Shown: positions 18,294 through 26,664, numbered from the stretch's first letter. The stretch is 64,000 nt of DNA from Desulfoluna sp942491485 (GCA_942491485.1 CALOAX010000017.1:310001-374000); one strand, 5' to 3'. Notes: generated by a model not told the origin, from the letters alone. Numbers and translations: made by a program.

Positions 18294-20328
18294 TGAACCA
18301 GGCAGTGGTCACAGGGCCACACGCCTGGACCATGCCGGCGAATTGGCCGCCACCCTCATCAGCCTGGATCCCTGCCTGAAACCTTACGGATCGATTCTGG
18401 TACGGCGCCTGGAGCAGGTGAGCCTTGCCCTGAAGCAGCTGACAATCCAGCGGAGTCTACGGGAGGCTTCATCCACGCACCTCTCCTGCGGGCCGAGGTA
18501 TGAAAACGGGCGTTGGTGCATTGGCGAGTGGGCGCCCAACGCAACGGCAATTTTTCTCATTGGCCCCTTTTCCGACTGGAAGGAGCTCCCGGAGTTTGCC
18601 CTCAAACGAAGGGACGGATCAGATTTTTGGGAGATTTCTCTTTCCGAGGAGGCGATGCCCCACGGCACCCTGTTTCGGTTTCGCATGCATTGGCGGGGGG
18701 GCAGCGGGGACCGTATCCCCTCCCATGCCCACAGGGTGGTGCAGGATCCCCATACCAACATCTTTAATGCCCAGGCTTGGCAACCGGAGCCTTACGTGTG
18801 GCAGCATGGAATCATGGCTGCAAAATCTCCGGCCCCTCTTATCTACGAAGCCCATGTGGGCATGGCGGGAGAAGGGGATGGCGTGGCTGATTTCGATCAC
18901 TTTACGGACCATGTGTTGCCCCGTATTAAGAAAGCCGGATACAACACCGTGCAGCTGATGGGGATTCCCGAACACCCATATTACGGATCGTACGGGTACC
19001 ATGTGACAAGCTATTTTGCCGTCTCATCGCGCTTTGGAACCCCCGAGGCCTTTAAGCGCCTGGTGGACACGGCCCACGGCATGGGGATTCGGGTGATTAT
19101 CGATATCGTGCACTCTCATTCGGCAGGAAACGAGGTGGAGGGGCTCAGCCGGCAGGACGGGACGCCCCATCTCTACTTTCATGCCGGGGACAGGGGGCGG
19201 CATGAGGGGTGGGATTCTCGTTGCTTCGATTACGGGAAAGAGGGCGTGGTGCGGTTTCTTCTCTCCAACTGTCGCTACTGGCTGGAGGAGTATCGGGTGG
19301 ACGGTTTTCGGTTTGATGGCGTCACCAGCATGCTCTATCATCACCGGGGAATGAACCGCAGCTTTACCCACTATGACGACTACTACGGCGATGAGGTGGA
19401 TGAAGAGGCGTTGGTTTACCTCTCCCTGGCCACCCGCCTGATTCATGAGGTCACCCCATCGGCCATCACCATTGCCGAAGACGTCAGCGGTATGCCGGGC
19501 CTGGCGTTTCCTCGGGAATTCGGTGGCACAGGGTTCGACTACCGGTTTGCCATGGGCCTGCCGGATCTCTGGACAAGGCTGCTCAAGGAGGTTCCGGATG
19601 AGTCGTGGGACCTTGATAAAATCTGGTTTGAACTCACCAACAGGCGGGAGCAGGAACCCTCCATCAGCTACGCCGAGTCCCACGACCAGGCCCTGGTGGG
19701 GGATCAGACCCATTTTTTCCGGATGGCCGGTGCAGCCATGTACGACCACATGGGCAAGGGGGACCCCGACCCTCACATCGACCGGGCCATGGCCCTTCAT
19801 AAGATGATCCGGCTCATCACCTTTGCCACGGCCGGGGCCGGGTATCTCAACTTCATGGGGAACGAGTTCGGGCACCCCGAGTGGATCGATTTTCCGCGTC
19901 ATGGCAACAACTGGTCCGGGCATTACGCCAGGCGGCAGTGGAGCCTCGTGGACAATCCGGATCTCAAATACTCATTGCTGGCTGCCTTTGATGGGGACAT
20001 GACAGCCCTTGAGGAGTCAGGGGCTCTTTTTGCTTCAGCCGGTGTCCGTCTTCTTGGGATCTCAAACATAAAAAAATGGCTCGCCTTTGAAAGGGGAGCC
20101 ATGGTCTTCATCTTCAATTTTCATTCCACCCGATCCCGGGTGGACCATCCGGTGCCGGTTTCTCCCGGCGACTACAGCCTGTGCCTCAACAGCGACGCCC
20201 ATCGGTTCGGCGGGCACGGTCGCGTCGAAGAGGAGCAGCGCTTCTTCTCATTCCCCGATGCCAAGGGCGCGCATCACATTTATATCTACCTGCCCGCCCG
20301 AACAGCCCTTGTCCTGCAACGATCATAA
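18259..20328 (+). CDS. glgB: 1,4-alpha-glucan branching enzyme, eukaryote-like type
   Basis: 689 aa from ATG 18259 (TTG 18250 is possible). It overlaps glgA by 35 bp. Order: an N-terminal stretch DPCLKPYGSILVRRL, a CBM48 beta module (APNATAIFLIGPFSDWKE), then the GH13 barrel with nucleophile Asp353 (VDGFRFDGV), Glu407 (IAEDVSG) and Asp476 (ESHDQ), then a C-terminal beta domain. YEAHVGM, GSYGYHVTSYFAVSSRFGTP and GVTSMLYHHRG are typical of the GH13_8 group that includes animal and plant branching enzymes, not E. coli GlgB. The stop is followed directly by repeat copy 8. Confidence 0.92.
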   Translation: MKRCLNGPLLCSEPGSGHRATRLDHAGELAATLISLDPCLKPYGSILVRRLEQVSLALKQLTIQRSLREASSTHLSCGPRYENGRWCIGEWAPNATAIFLIGPFSDWKELPEFALKRRDGSDFWEISLSEEAMPHGTLFRFRMHWRGGSGDRIPSHAHRVVQDPHTNIFNAQAWQPEPYVWQHGIMAAKSPAPLIYEAHVGMAGEGDGVADFDHFTDHVLPRIKKAGYNTVQLMGIPEHPYYGSYGYHVTSYFAVSSRFGTPEAFKRLVDTAHGMGIRVIIDIVHSHSAGNEVEGLSRQDGTPHLYFHAGDRGRHEGWDSRCFDYGKEGVVRFLLSNCRYWLEEYRVDGFRFDGVTSMLYHHRGMNRSFTHYDDYYGDEVDEEALVYLSLATRLIHEVTPSAITIAEDVSGMPGLAFPREFGGTGFDYRFAMGLPDLWTRLLKEVPDESWDLDKIWFELTNRREQEPSISYAESHDQALVGDQTHFFRMAGAAMYDHMGKGDPDPHIDRAMALHKMIRLITFATAGAGYLNFMGNEFGHPEWIDFPRHGNNWSGHYARRQWSLVDNPDLKYSLLAAFDGDMTALEESGALFASAGVRLLGISNIKKWLAFERGAMVFIFNFHSTRSRVDHPVPVSPGDYSLCLNSDAHRFGGHGRVEEEQRFFSFPDAKGAHHIYIYLPARTALVLQRS

Positions 20329-20329
20329 A

Positions 20330-20415
20330 GCAGGGGCTAAGCCCCAAGTTCGCGAATGCTCTGTCGCCTTCGTTCATCAGGCTCATCACATTCGCTGACG
20401 GGCTGCGCCCATGGG
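20330..20415 (-). repeat. Composite palindromic repeat, copy 8 (loop subtype, decayed)
   Basis: Read on the minus strand: GGGCGCAGCCCGTCAGCGAATGTGAT, a loop drifted to TGATGAACGA, GAGCATTCGC, then GGGGCTTAGCCCC. It starts two bases after the glgB stop with the gene-facing end toward glgB. Confidence 0.7.
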
Positions 20416-20483
20416 CATCGGCTAAGGGGACCTCTACGTCCATCAGAAAACAGTTGACACACTCACGCCCCCGTCTACCCTTC

Positions 20484-20595
20484 CTTTAGCCTTTAGCCTT
20501 TAGCCTTTAGCCTTTAGCCTTTAGCCTTTAGCCTTTAGCCTTTAGCCTTTAGCCTTTAGCCTTTAGCCTTTAGCCTTTAGCCTTTAGCCTTTAGC
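20484..20595. repeat. 7-bp tandem array, CTTTAGC x 16
   Basis: Sixteen perfect head-to-tail copies ending three bases before the stop codon of the downstream minus-strand kinase-like gene. In gene direction the unit is GCTAAAG, giving a TAA in every frame within three units. Confidence 0.97.
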
Positions 20596-20598
20596 CTT

Positions 20599-21420
20599 CT
20601 ATTTATGCATCGGTGTCCGTGCAATGGCTTTGGCCTTGAGGTCCAACTCCACCTTTTTGATGCCGTCGATACCACAGATGAGTGCACGGATGTCTCTCTC
20701 TTTTTTGGGGATCTGGGCTACCGGAGGATCCATCCTGATGACCACGTTGCCGTCGTAGGAGGAGACCTTGGCATCCATGTACTTGGGCACAATGGCCGCT
20801 CTGACATTTGCTGTGAGTGCCTGGTCTTTAAGGATCTTCTCCGCTTCGACGGTTTCCTTGAAGTACTCTTTCTCAAGGGCACTGCAGATGAGATCCACGC
20901 AGTCGTCGATGGAGATACGCTCAATGTTGATGACCAGGTTGTAGAGTTCCGGGTCCCGGGTGTCCATTTTATACAGAGCCGAGCACCAGTTGTATCGCTC
21001 CTTGTCTTCCTGAACGACGCGTTTTCTTGCGACGCTTTCGGGGACGTCTTCCCGCTCCATCTCCTCCTGGATCCTGTTCTCCATGCTGTCGATAATTCTG
21101 ACCTTGAGCACGTGGGGGATATTCTGGACAAAGAAGTGCCCGACGATGCCGTGGTAGACGATGGAACCGTTTTTCAGGTTGTTGAGCAGGGATGCTTTGA
21201 AAAAGGAGACGTAGCGCTCCTTACCGTGGGACAGCCGCTCAAAAATGGTGGGGCTGTCATGGATGGCCTTGGCGAGCTTGATTTCCGGAACGTTGTACTG
21301 CTCCGATGCTTCAAGGATGATTTCTCGGGACATGCAGGTGTGTCCCAGTCGTTCTGCGATGCGTTCTGCGATGATCCGGCGCTTTTTCTGTGATGGGCTG
21401 GATATGGTGACAATGGGCAT
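20599..21420 (-). CDS. Cytidylate-kinase-like protein, paralogue 1
   Basis: 273 aa. Residues about 1-195 resemble the cytidylate kinase-like family: TISSPSQKKRRIIAERIAERLG, REIILEASEQYNVPE, VYHGIVGHFFVQNIPHVLKVRI and the lid-like KRVVQEDKERYNW. The usual glycine-rich P-loop (GSGG type) is replaced by SSPSQKKRR, so ATP binding by the normal route is doubtful. Residues about 200-265 (DQALTANVRAAI, then VVIRMDPPVAQ) look like a BON-type domain, an inference from pattern. A second copy lies 197 bp upstream. Clear ribosome site TTGGAG. Function unknown; it may be regulatory rather than a CMP kinase. Confidence 0.75.
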   Translation of the reverse strand: MPIVTISSPSQKKRRIIAERIAERLGHTCMSREIILEASEQYNVPEIKLAKAIHDSPTIFERLSHGKERYVSFFKASLLNNLKNGSIVYHGIVGHFFVQNIPHVLKVRIIDSMENRIQEEMEREDVPESVARKRVVQEDKERYNWCSALYKMDTRDPELYNLVINIERISIDDCVDLICSALEKEYFKETVEAEKILKDQALTANVRAAIVPKYMDAKVSSYDGNVVIRMDPPVAQIPKKERDIRALICGIDGIKKVELDLKAKAIARTPMHK

Positions 21421-21470
21421 TGTGGCTCTCCAAGGGTAAATAATATATTTGCTTGTGAATTTCGGCGCGT

Positions 21471-21499
21471 ATCATAGGCCTGAAGCATCGGAAATACAA
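21471..21499 (-). promoter_or_regulatory. Candidate promoter of kinase-like paralogue 1
   Basis: On the minus strand TTGTAT, a 17-bp spacer and TATGAT, about 50 bases upstream of the start codon, in a short AT-rich spacer. The -35 match is only partial. Confidence 0.4.
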
Positions 21500-21617
21500 C
21501 AGTTAAAGTGATGTTTCTTATGCGAAGAATCATGAATAAATCAGATGATAAACATCTATATTTTTGATGGCTCTGAGACGACTGCGGTTCGGGCCGATGA
21601 GCCTTACTGTAGGCATT

Positions 21618-22439
21618 CTATTTGTGCATGGCAGTCCGGGGCAACGAATTTGAAATGATATTAAAGTAGATTTCATTGATTCCCTGCGTTCCTTCAATCA
21701 GGGACTTCATGTCATCTTTCGTTTTATCAACCTGAGCCACGGGGTCGGGTAGCTTGATGACGACTTTTCCTGCCTTGGATGTGACCTCGGCGCTGTAGTA
21801 CCTGTTTACTATGGCAGCCTTGATGGAGGCTGACAGGGCAAGGTCTTCAAGTTGTGCTTTAGCGCGCTTGGTCTCTTTGAAATAAGGCAGTTTCAATGTG
21901 TTGCAGATGATGTCGACGCTGTTTTCAACGGAAATATACCGGTGGTTGATGAGCAGGTCGTAGAGGTCGGCATCCCGGGTGTCTATCTTGTAGAGGCTGG
22001 TGCTCCAGTTGTGTCGTTCCTTGTCATCTTTAGCGATGCGTTTTCGAGCCACGGTTTCGGTGACGTTTTCCCGTTCCATTTTTTCAGCGACCCGCGATTC
22101 CATATCTTCAAGTAGGCGGACCTTTAAGATGTGGGGCACGTCTTGAATGAAAAAGTGCCCCGCCAGACCGTGGTAGACAATGTTTCCTTTTTTGAGACGG
22201 TTGAGAAGAGCCGATTTGATAAAGGCAATATAGCGCTCCTTGCCGTGGGAAAATCGATCATAGATGGTGGGTCCGTCATGGATGGCCCGGGCGAGTTTTA
22301 TTTCGGGAACGTTGAACTGCTCTGAGGCTTCCAGAAGAACTTCCCGCGAGATGCATTCATACCCCATGGCTTGGGCGACATGTTCAGCGACGGTTTCTCC
22401 TTTGCTGCAAAAGGATCTGGATATTGTGATGATTGACAT
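21618..22439 (-). CDS. Cytidylate-kinase-like protein, paralogue 2
   Basis: 273 aa, the same length as paralogue 1 and colinear with it throughout: EASEQFNVPEIKLARAIHDG, SHGKERYIAFIKSALLN, VYHGLAGHFFIQDVPHILKVRL, KRIAKDDKERHNW, and the same C-terminal tail ending in MHK. The P-loop region reads TISRSFCSKGETVAEH, closer to the kinase pattern but still without the double glycine. A strong ribosome site GAGGAGG precedes the ATG. A tandem duplication with both copies kept full length. It lies next to the polysaccharide genes; role unknown. Confidence 0.75.
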   Translation of the reverse strand: MSIITISRSFCSKGETVAEHVAQAMGYECISREVLLEASEQFNVPEIKLARAIHDGPTIYDRFSHGKERYIAFIKSALLNRLKKGNIVYHGLAGHFFIQDVPHILKVRLLEDMESRVAEKMERENVTETVARKRIAKDDKERHNWSTSLYKIDTRDADLYDLLINHRYISVENSVDIICNTLKLPYFKETKRAKAQLEDLALSASIKAAIVNRYYSAEVTSKAGKVVIKLPDPVAQVDKTKDDMKSLIEGTQGINEIYFNIISNSLPRTAMHK

Positions 22440-22547
22440 GGTGCCTCCTCATGTATGGTGATTGTGGCTTGGTCGCTTTGTTGCGGTGGCATCAATAAAA
22501 GCCCGTTGAGATGTTTATATGTGCAGGGACCTTGGTATTTGGGCGTC

Positions 22548-24149
22548 TCAGGGAGACGGTGATAATGGTGTGGGCATTGGCGTAAGCGGGGATTCCCTTT
22601 TTATCCCAAGCTCTTTGCGGGCTGCCTCAAGGTCTTTTCGAGGGGAGAAGTAACCGTTCAGTCTTGTGACGCATAGCATCTGCGTAACACCTGGTCCTGC
22701 ACCACAGGTGAGGCAGGTGTGGTTGGACGAGTCAACGGCCTTTTTTATTTTGAGAAGCAGAATCAGGCCGGTGCTGTCCACAAAGCTTAAGTTGGTCAGG
22801 TCTATGATGAGGTGGTTGCCGGTGATGGCGTCAAGGAGCTGGTTTACATCGATCTCCTGCATCTGTGCTGCGTCCAGGGTTCCGCAGAGCTGAATCTCCT
22901 TTGATTTGCTGTCGGATTTTATCGTGTAGAAAAAGGGACGGTTGAGCATGGGAGGCTGCTGCGTTTCCATGAGTCCCTCTAAATCATCGACCATGTGATC
23001 CGAGAGAAGGGATTCCACCCTGTTGAGTTTGAGTACCTTCATCACCGGCGGTTGTACCCCCACCATGTGAAACCCCGCATGCCGGGTGGAGGTTTTTTTC
23101 CAGAGGCCAAGGAGAAATCCCAGGCCCGAGGAATCGATGAAGCGGACATCTCGAAAATCCAGGACCAGGCCGTTGTCATCGGCCAGCCACTCTTCCTGCC
23201 TTGACTTCAGGTAAATGATGACCGATGCATCCAGCTCTTCCGGAAGGGGGACGACGCTGACTTCGTTTCGGAGGTTGAAAGAACTCTCCAGTGCCGAGAG
23301 CCTGGGCGCTTCCTGGTGAGCCTTCGGCATGCGGAATCGTTTCCACCGCGCGTGGAGAATGACAGGCAAAATCATGACAGAGAACTTGAAAAGTCCGATG
23401 ACATAGCGTTTCCATAGGCGCTTGGGGTCCTGGGTGAGGCGGTAAATCCATTCAAGGCCCGATTTCTGCATCCAGAGCGGAGCCCGGGACACGGCCCCGG
23501 TGATGAACTCAAAGGTACCTCCGATACCGATGGTAACCCCGGCTTTGAGACGATAGCGGTTACGGTGGAACCACGCCTCCTGTTTGGGATTTCCAAAGGC
23601 CACCAGCAGAATGTCCGGATCGGCTTTGTTGATGCGATGGATAACTTCCGCATCATATTCTTCGGCATGGGTCAGCTCTTCCCCGTCAATATGGACAAAG
23701 GGGGCATCCACGCCGGCTATGATCATGCCGGGGATGCGTTTTTTCAGGGCTTCGGCGGCTCGTTGCCCCACCTCACCCCGGCCCCCCAGAAAATAGAGAG
23801 ATTGATTTTTACCGGTTGCCGAGACGGCAAGCCTGGGGACAAGATCCGCTCCGGTGACCCTCTCTTTGAGGGGGCATCCGAGAATGCGACTCGCCCAGAC
23901 CAGCGGCATGCCGTCGGCAGTGACGAGGTCTGCATGTTGAAGGATGGTGAGGAGCTCCGGGTGTCTCGGCTCTTGTGAAAACCAGCTGAGGGTGTTGATG
24001 AGAAAGTCCACATTGACTGTGGCAACCAGCCTGGGTTTTCCATCTTCACGGTAGGCGGCCACCATGGCGTGGATACGGTCCACGGTTTCCGCCATGGTGA
24101 GGTTGTCCAGGGGAATCCCTAAAATAAGGACAGTGTCGTTGGTTTGCAT
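22548..24149 (-). CDS. WecG/TagA glycosyltransferase fused to two STAS domains
   Basis: 533 aa. Residues about 1-250 are a GT26 enzyme (WecG/TagA/CpsF): TVNVDFLINTL, HADLVTADGMPLVWASRILG, VTGADLVPRL and VAFGNPKQEAWFHRNR are the family blocks. A membrane-associating segment follows (LFKFSVMILPVILHARWKRF). Residues about 285-385 form a STAS domain with FIDSSGLGFLLGL; about 405-510 form a second with FVDSTGLILLLKI. In SpoIIAA-type STAS proteins the second residue of DSS/DST is the phosphorylation site, and both are phosphorylatable here. GT26 enzymes usually transfer a sugar to a lipid-linked precursor. I infer that activity or localisation is controlled by phosphorylation, perhaps by the kinase at 52900-53316. 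Confidence 0.88.
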   Translation of the reverse strand: MQTNDTVLILGIPLDNLTMAETVDRIHAMVAAYREDGKPRLVATVNVDFLINTLSWFSQEPRHPELLTILQHADLVTADGMPLVWASRILGCPLKERVTGADLVPRLAVSATGKNQSLYFLGGRGEVGQRAAEALKKRIPGMIIAGVDAPFVHIDGEELTHAEEYDAEVIHRINKADPDILLVAFGNPKQEAWFHRNRYRLKAGVTIGIGGTFEFITGAVSRAPLWMQKSGLEWIYRLTQDPKRLWKRYVIGLFKFSVMILPVILHARWKRFRMPKAHQEAPRLSALESSFNLRNEVSVVPLPEELDASVIIYLKSRQEEWLADDNGLVLDFRDVRFIDSSGLGFLLGLWKKTSTRHAGFHMVGVQPPVMKVLKLNRVESLLSDHMVDDLEGLMETQQPPMLNRPFFYTIKSDSKSKEIQLCGTLDAAQMQEIDVNQLLDAITGNHLIIDLTNLSFVDSTGLILLLKIKKAVDSSNHTCLTCGAGPGVTQMLCVTRLNGYFSPRKDLEAARKELGIKRESPLTPMPTPLSPSP

Positions 24150-24234
24150 GATGGAACCTTGGAAAAATCGTGAATGGTGAATGGTAAGCTGTGAGTAGGA
24201 AAAGGGCGAACGGGAATGTAACTGTTCAGATTGT

Positions 24235-24455
24235 GTCTCCGGCGGCCCTGCCGGGGGCCAAACTTTTGAAAAGTTAGATAAACAGGTCTTGAAAGCAGTT
24301 TCTGTTCATTCGAAGGCATTGGCTTGCCGACTGTATTTGACTTAAGGAGTAAGCATCCCCTATTGCCGCTCAGCCCCGCTGGGGCTGAGCGGCAATAGGG
24401 GATGCAACCGTAAAGTTTTTGCGGAGCTTTTTTCAAAAAGCGACCCTCCGGAGGC
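24235..24455. repeat. Divergent composite repeat with a perfect 25-bp inverted repeat
   Basis: Bounded by CTCCGGCGGCCCTGCC on the left and ACCCTCCGGAGGC on the right, with AACTTTTGAAAAGTT and TTTTTTCAAAAAG inside. In the centre a perfect 25-bp inverted repeat (24353-24377 with 24381-24405, three-base loop) could form a very stable hairpin. It fills most of the spacer between the WecG-STAS and GT2 genes. Confidence 0.7.
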
Positions 24456-24487
24456 ATCGTTGAATAGTTACAAGGGAATAAACGCAG

Positions 24488-24552
24488 GCAAGGAGCCCGT
24501 CAGCAAATGTGATCACCTCGAGGAACGAGAGGTGGGAGCATTTGCAATCCGG
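24488..24552 (+). repeat. Composite palindromic repeat, copy 9 (loop subtype)
   Basis: GCAAATGTGAT, CACCTC GAGGAACGA GAGGTG, GGGAGCATTTGC. Both stem layers differ from the common version and both keep pairing. It overlaps the 3' end of the GT2 gene and encodes its last residues. Confidence 0.8.
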
Positions 24553-25532
24553 TTGTGCAGGGGGCGGTTGCTGACCCGGCCGGCCAGGTAACGGAGTACT
24601 CCGGCAAACTGGGGAAAGACCACAAAGGCTGAGTGAGCGGCGTAAAGAAACGCCTGGCTGCGGGAACAGGCAAATGTTCGGACGATGGGCCTCATTGAGT
24701 AAAAGGGCCGTGCGGCAATGATGAGGGCCAGGAGAAGGCCGGTGACCGGATAGCCCGAAAGCAGGCCGCCTGTGAGGAGAAGAGGGGGCAGGCCCCCCCT
24801 TGCCGTGACCCGAAAAAGTTCCCTCAGCCAGAGTTTGTCCGGGCTTGCGGCAAAACGCAGGCCGATTTCGGCGTACGCGTGGCCGCTTCGATACGCTCTT
24901 TTGAGGTACTGCCTGAAGGTGGACATGTTGATGTCATGGGTGCTCATGGGGGCGGCAATTCTAAGGATCTCCCAGCTTTTTCGGCGAATGCGGCGACTCA
25001 GTTCGGGGTCTTCTCCGGCCACCAGCTTGGCGTCAAATCCTTCTGTCTCTTCCAGTGCGTAGCGATAAATCAGCACTTCGCCTCCAAAGTAGCGGCAGGG
25101 GCCTTCTTCGTAACGCCACTCCATCTCGGTAAGAAGATGATACCGGTTGCGTTTCGGTTCCCGCTCCCGCCTGAAACCGCAGACGCAAGGGGTGTCATCG
25201 GCAAGGTGGGGAAGGGCGGCTTTGAACCACCCCGGTTCCAGGGTTGTATCGGCATCCATGAACTGGATCAGGGGGGTGGACAACAACCGCCACCCCGCGT
25301 TGCGCCCCCTGCCGGGGGTGGGGTGAGGATGGTCCAGACGAATTAACCGTACGCCTTCAATTTCTTCAGCGATTTCCTGACTCCCATCCGTTGATCCTCC
25401 ATCCACATACACAATGTCCAGAAGGTCCTTGGGATAGTCGCAGGTCTGCACAGAGTTGATGCACATCTTGAGGTATCGGGACACGTTGATCCCGATGATC
25501 ACCACGCCAATTCGGGGAAGGGGCTCGGTCAT
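24513..25532 (-). CDS. Family 2 glycosyltransferase, membrane-anchored
   Basis: 339 aa from the ATG at 25530-25532, which has AGGAG upstream. The longer open frame starts in intergenic repeat sequence and is rejected. The N-terminus is a GT2 domain: IGVVIIGINVSRYL, DIVYVDGGSTDGS, PGRGRNAGW and QFMDADTTLEPGW (DXD-like metal site). GEDPELSRRIRRKSW is the acceptor-side motif. Hydrophobic segments near residues 250-280 suggest inner-membrane attachment. The last nine residues (NAPTSRSSR) and the stop are read from composite repeat copy 9, so the original C-terminus has probably been replaced. Confidence 0.85.
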   Translation of the reverse strand: MTEPLPRIGVVIIGINVSRYLKMCINSVQTCDYPKDLLDIVYVDGGSTDGSQEIAEEIEGVRLIRLDHPHPTPGRGRNAGWRLLSTPLIQFMDADTTLEPGWFKAALPHLADDTPCVCGFRREREPKRNRYHLLTEMEWRYEEGPCRYFGGEVLIYRYALEETEGFDAKLVAGEDPELSRRIRRKSWEILRIAAPMSTHDINMSTFRQYLKRAYRSGHAYAEIGLRFAASPDKLWLRELFRVTARGGLPPLLLTGGLLSGYPVTGLLLALIIAARPFYSMRPIVRTFACSRSQAFLYAAHSAFVVFPQFAGVLRYLAGRVSNRPLHNRIANAPTSRSSR

Positions 25533-25584
25533 GGGGCTCTCCTGATTTGTAGGGTGGGGGGGGCGGTAAAAGTGAAAAAGTATG

Positions 25585-25680
25585 GCCTCCGGCGGCCAGG
25601 AGGGGCACCTGGAAACCCTATGGCGAATGCGTGGAGGTTGCCGGGATACAATCACTTTTGAGGCATTCGCGCGGAGGGTA
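25585..25680 (-). repeat. Composite palindromic repeat, copy 10 (subtype B)
   Basis: GCCTCCGGCGGC, CAGGAGgggcACCTG, GCGAATGCG and CGCATTCGC-like GGCATTCGCGCGGAGGG. The cap faces the GT2 start. With copy 11 it brackets the 573-bp spacer. Between them (25681-26007) no gene or site is seen. Confidence 0.7.
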
Positions 25681-26007
25681 AGATATTGCGACCGTTCTTG
25701 AGAAGAGGCCTGTTTCATTTTTTGCGTAACGCCAGCTTTTTGATTTCGTCTTCACCGGCTGTCCGGATAGCCTGAAGTGTCAGATAAGACTTTATGGTTT
25801 GATTTATGGTTGTGTTGGCAGGTCGAGTAACCGGGGACCCATGTTTGTAAGATAACGCCGGATGACGTCTCTTTTGACGGTTGACCTCCACCGGAATAAC
25901 TCCTGTGGTCAGTTGGGGACCCTTGGAAACCCTGTGGTGAATGCCTGGAAATCGCCGAGATGCAACCTCTTACCTATTGGCGCATGTGACTCTGTTTGTC
26001 CCAACCA

Positions 26008-26133
26008 CAAGCTTTCGAGGCGGGCGCATTCTGCAGCGAACGCCCTTGCGCTTTTTCCTGAGGTACGAAGAGAAAAGCGCAAGGGCAACCAGCTTTCAAG
26101 GTGGCTCACCTTGCCGCCGGAGGCACGCTTTTT
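26008..26133 (+). repeat. Composite palindromic repeat, copy 11 (loop subtype, variant stem)
   Basis: The stem is GCCCTTGCGCTTTT / AAAAGCGCAAGGGC around a loop drifted to GAGGTACGA. This is a 14-bp perfect arm with no sequence match to other copies. Then AAGGTGgctCACCTT and the cap GCCGCCGGAGGC plus TTTTT. It overlaps the 3' end of the acetyltransferase gene. Confidence 0.8.
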
Positions 26134-26576
26134 GTGGATTCACCTGGGTTTCGCAGGATAATTCGGGCGGGAATGCCCACGGCAACGGCATGGTCGGGCA
26201 CGTCTTCGATGACGACGGCATTGGCACCGATGGTGACGTGGTCGCCGATGGTGATGGGGCCCAGAACCTTGGCCCCTGCGCCGATGTCCACATGGTTTCC
26301 TATGTTTGGGGCCGCCGGTTCATCGGTGCGGCGCAGGCCAACGGTGACTCCGTTTCGGATGACGCAATCGTCTCCGAAGGAGGCAAACCCGCTCACCACG
26401 ATGCCTCCGAAATGGTCGATGCGGAATCTCCGCCCCACGTTTACCTCGCAGGGCAGTTCAATCCCCGCCATTATCTGCACCCATTTGAAGGCGATTTTGT
26501 AAAGCAGGGAAAAAGGCATTCGCAGCCATCGGTTTCGAAGGGTGTATCGCCACCGCCCGAACCGGTAGATGACCAC
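26106..26576 (-). CDS. Hexapeptide-repeat acetyltransferase (CysE-like), N-terminus uncertain
   Basis: 156 aa left-handed beta-helix protein: FGGIVVSGFASFGDDCVIRNGVTVG, IGNHVDIGAGAKVLGPITIGDHVTIGANAVV and AVGIPARI are typical of serine acetyltransferase-like enzymes in polysaccharide loci. The only possible start is GTG at 26574-26576, directly after an in-frame TGA, and it lies inside the TACTCAC array. Relatives usually begin some residues earlier, so the gene may be trimmed at its 5' end. The C-terminal Pro-Pro-Ala-Ala-Arg-stop is encoded by repeat copy 11. Both ends are thus made of repeat DNA. Confidence 0.75.
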   Translation of the reverse strand: MVIYRFGRWRYTLRNRWLRMPFSLLYKIAFKWVQIMAGIELPCEVNVGRRFRIDHFGGIVVSGFASFGDDCVIRNGVTVGLRRTDEPAAPNIGNHVDIGAGAKVLGPITIGDHVTIGANAVVIEDVPDHAVAVGIPARIILRNPGESTKSVPPAAR

Positions 26577-26664
26577 TCACTACTCACTACTCACTACTCA
26601 CTACTCACTACTCACTACTCACTACTCACTACTCACTACTCACTACTCACTACTCACTACTCAC
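26574..26664. repeat. 7-bp tandem array, TACTCAC x 12 plus one variant unit
   Basis: Twelve perfect copies (26581-26664) and one degenerate unit. In gene direction the unit is GTGAGTA, in which GTG start and TGA stop overlap; because 7 is not a multiple of 3, each frame meets both. The upstream acyltransferase stops in the array and the downstream one starts in it. Confidence 0.97.

Noticed and set aside
20484..20595. CRISPR array
   Set aside because: The 7-bp units are directly adjacent with no spacers. This is a simple tandem repeat. The same applies to 3922-3963 and 26574-26664.
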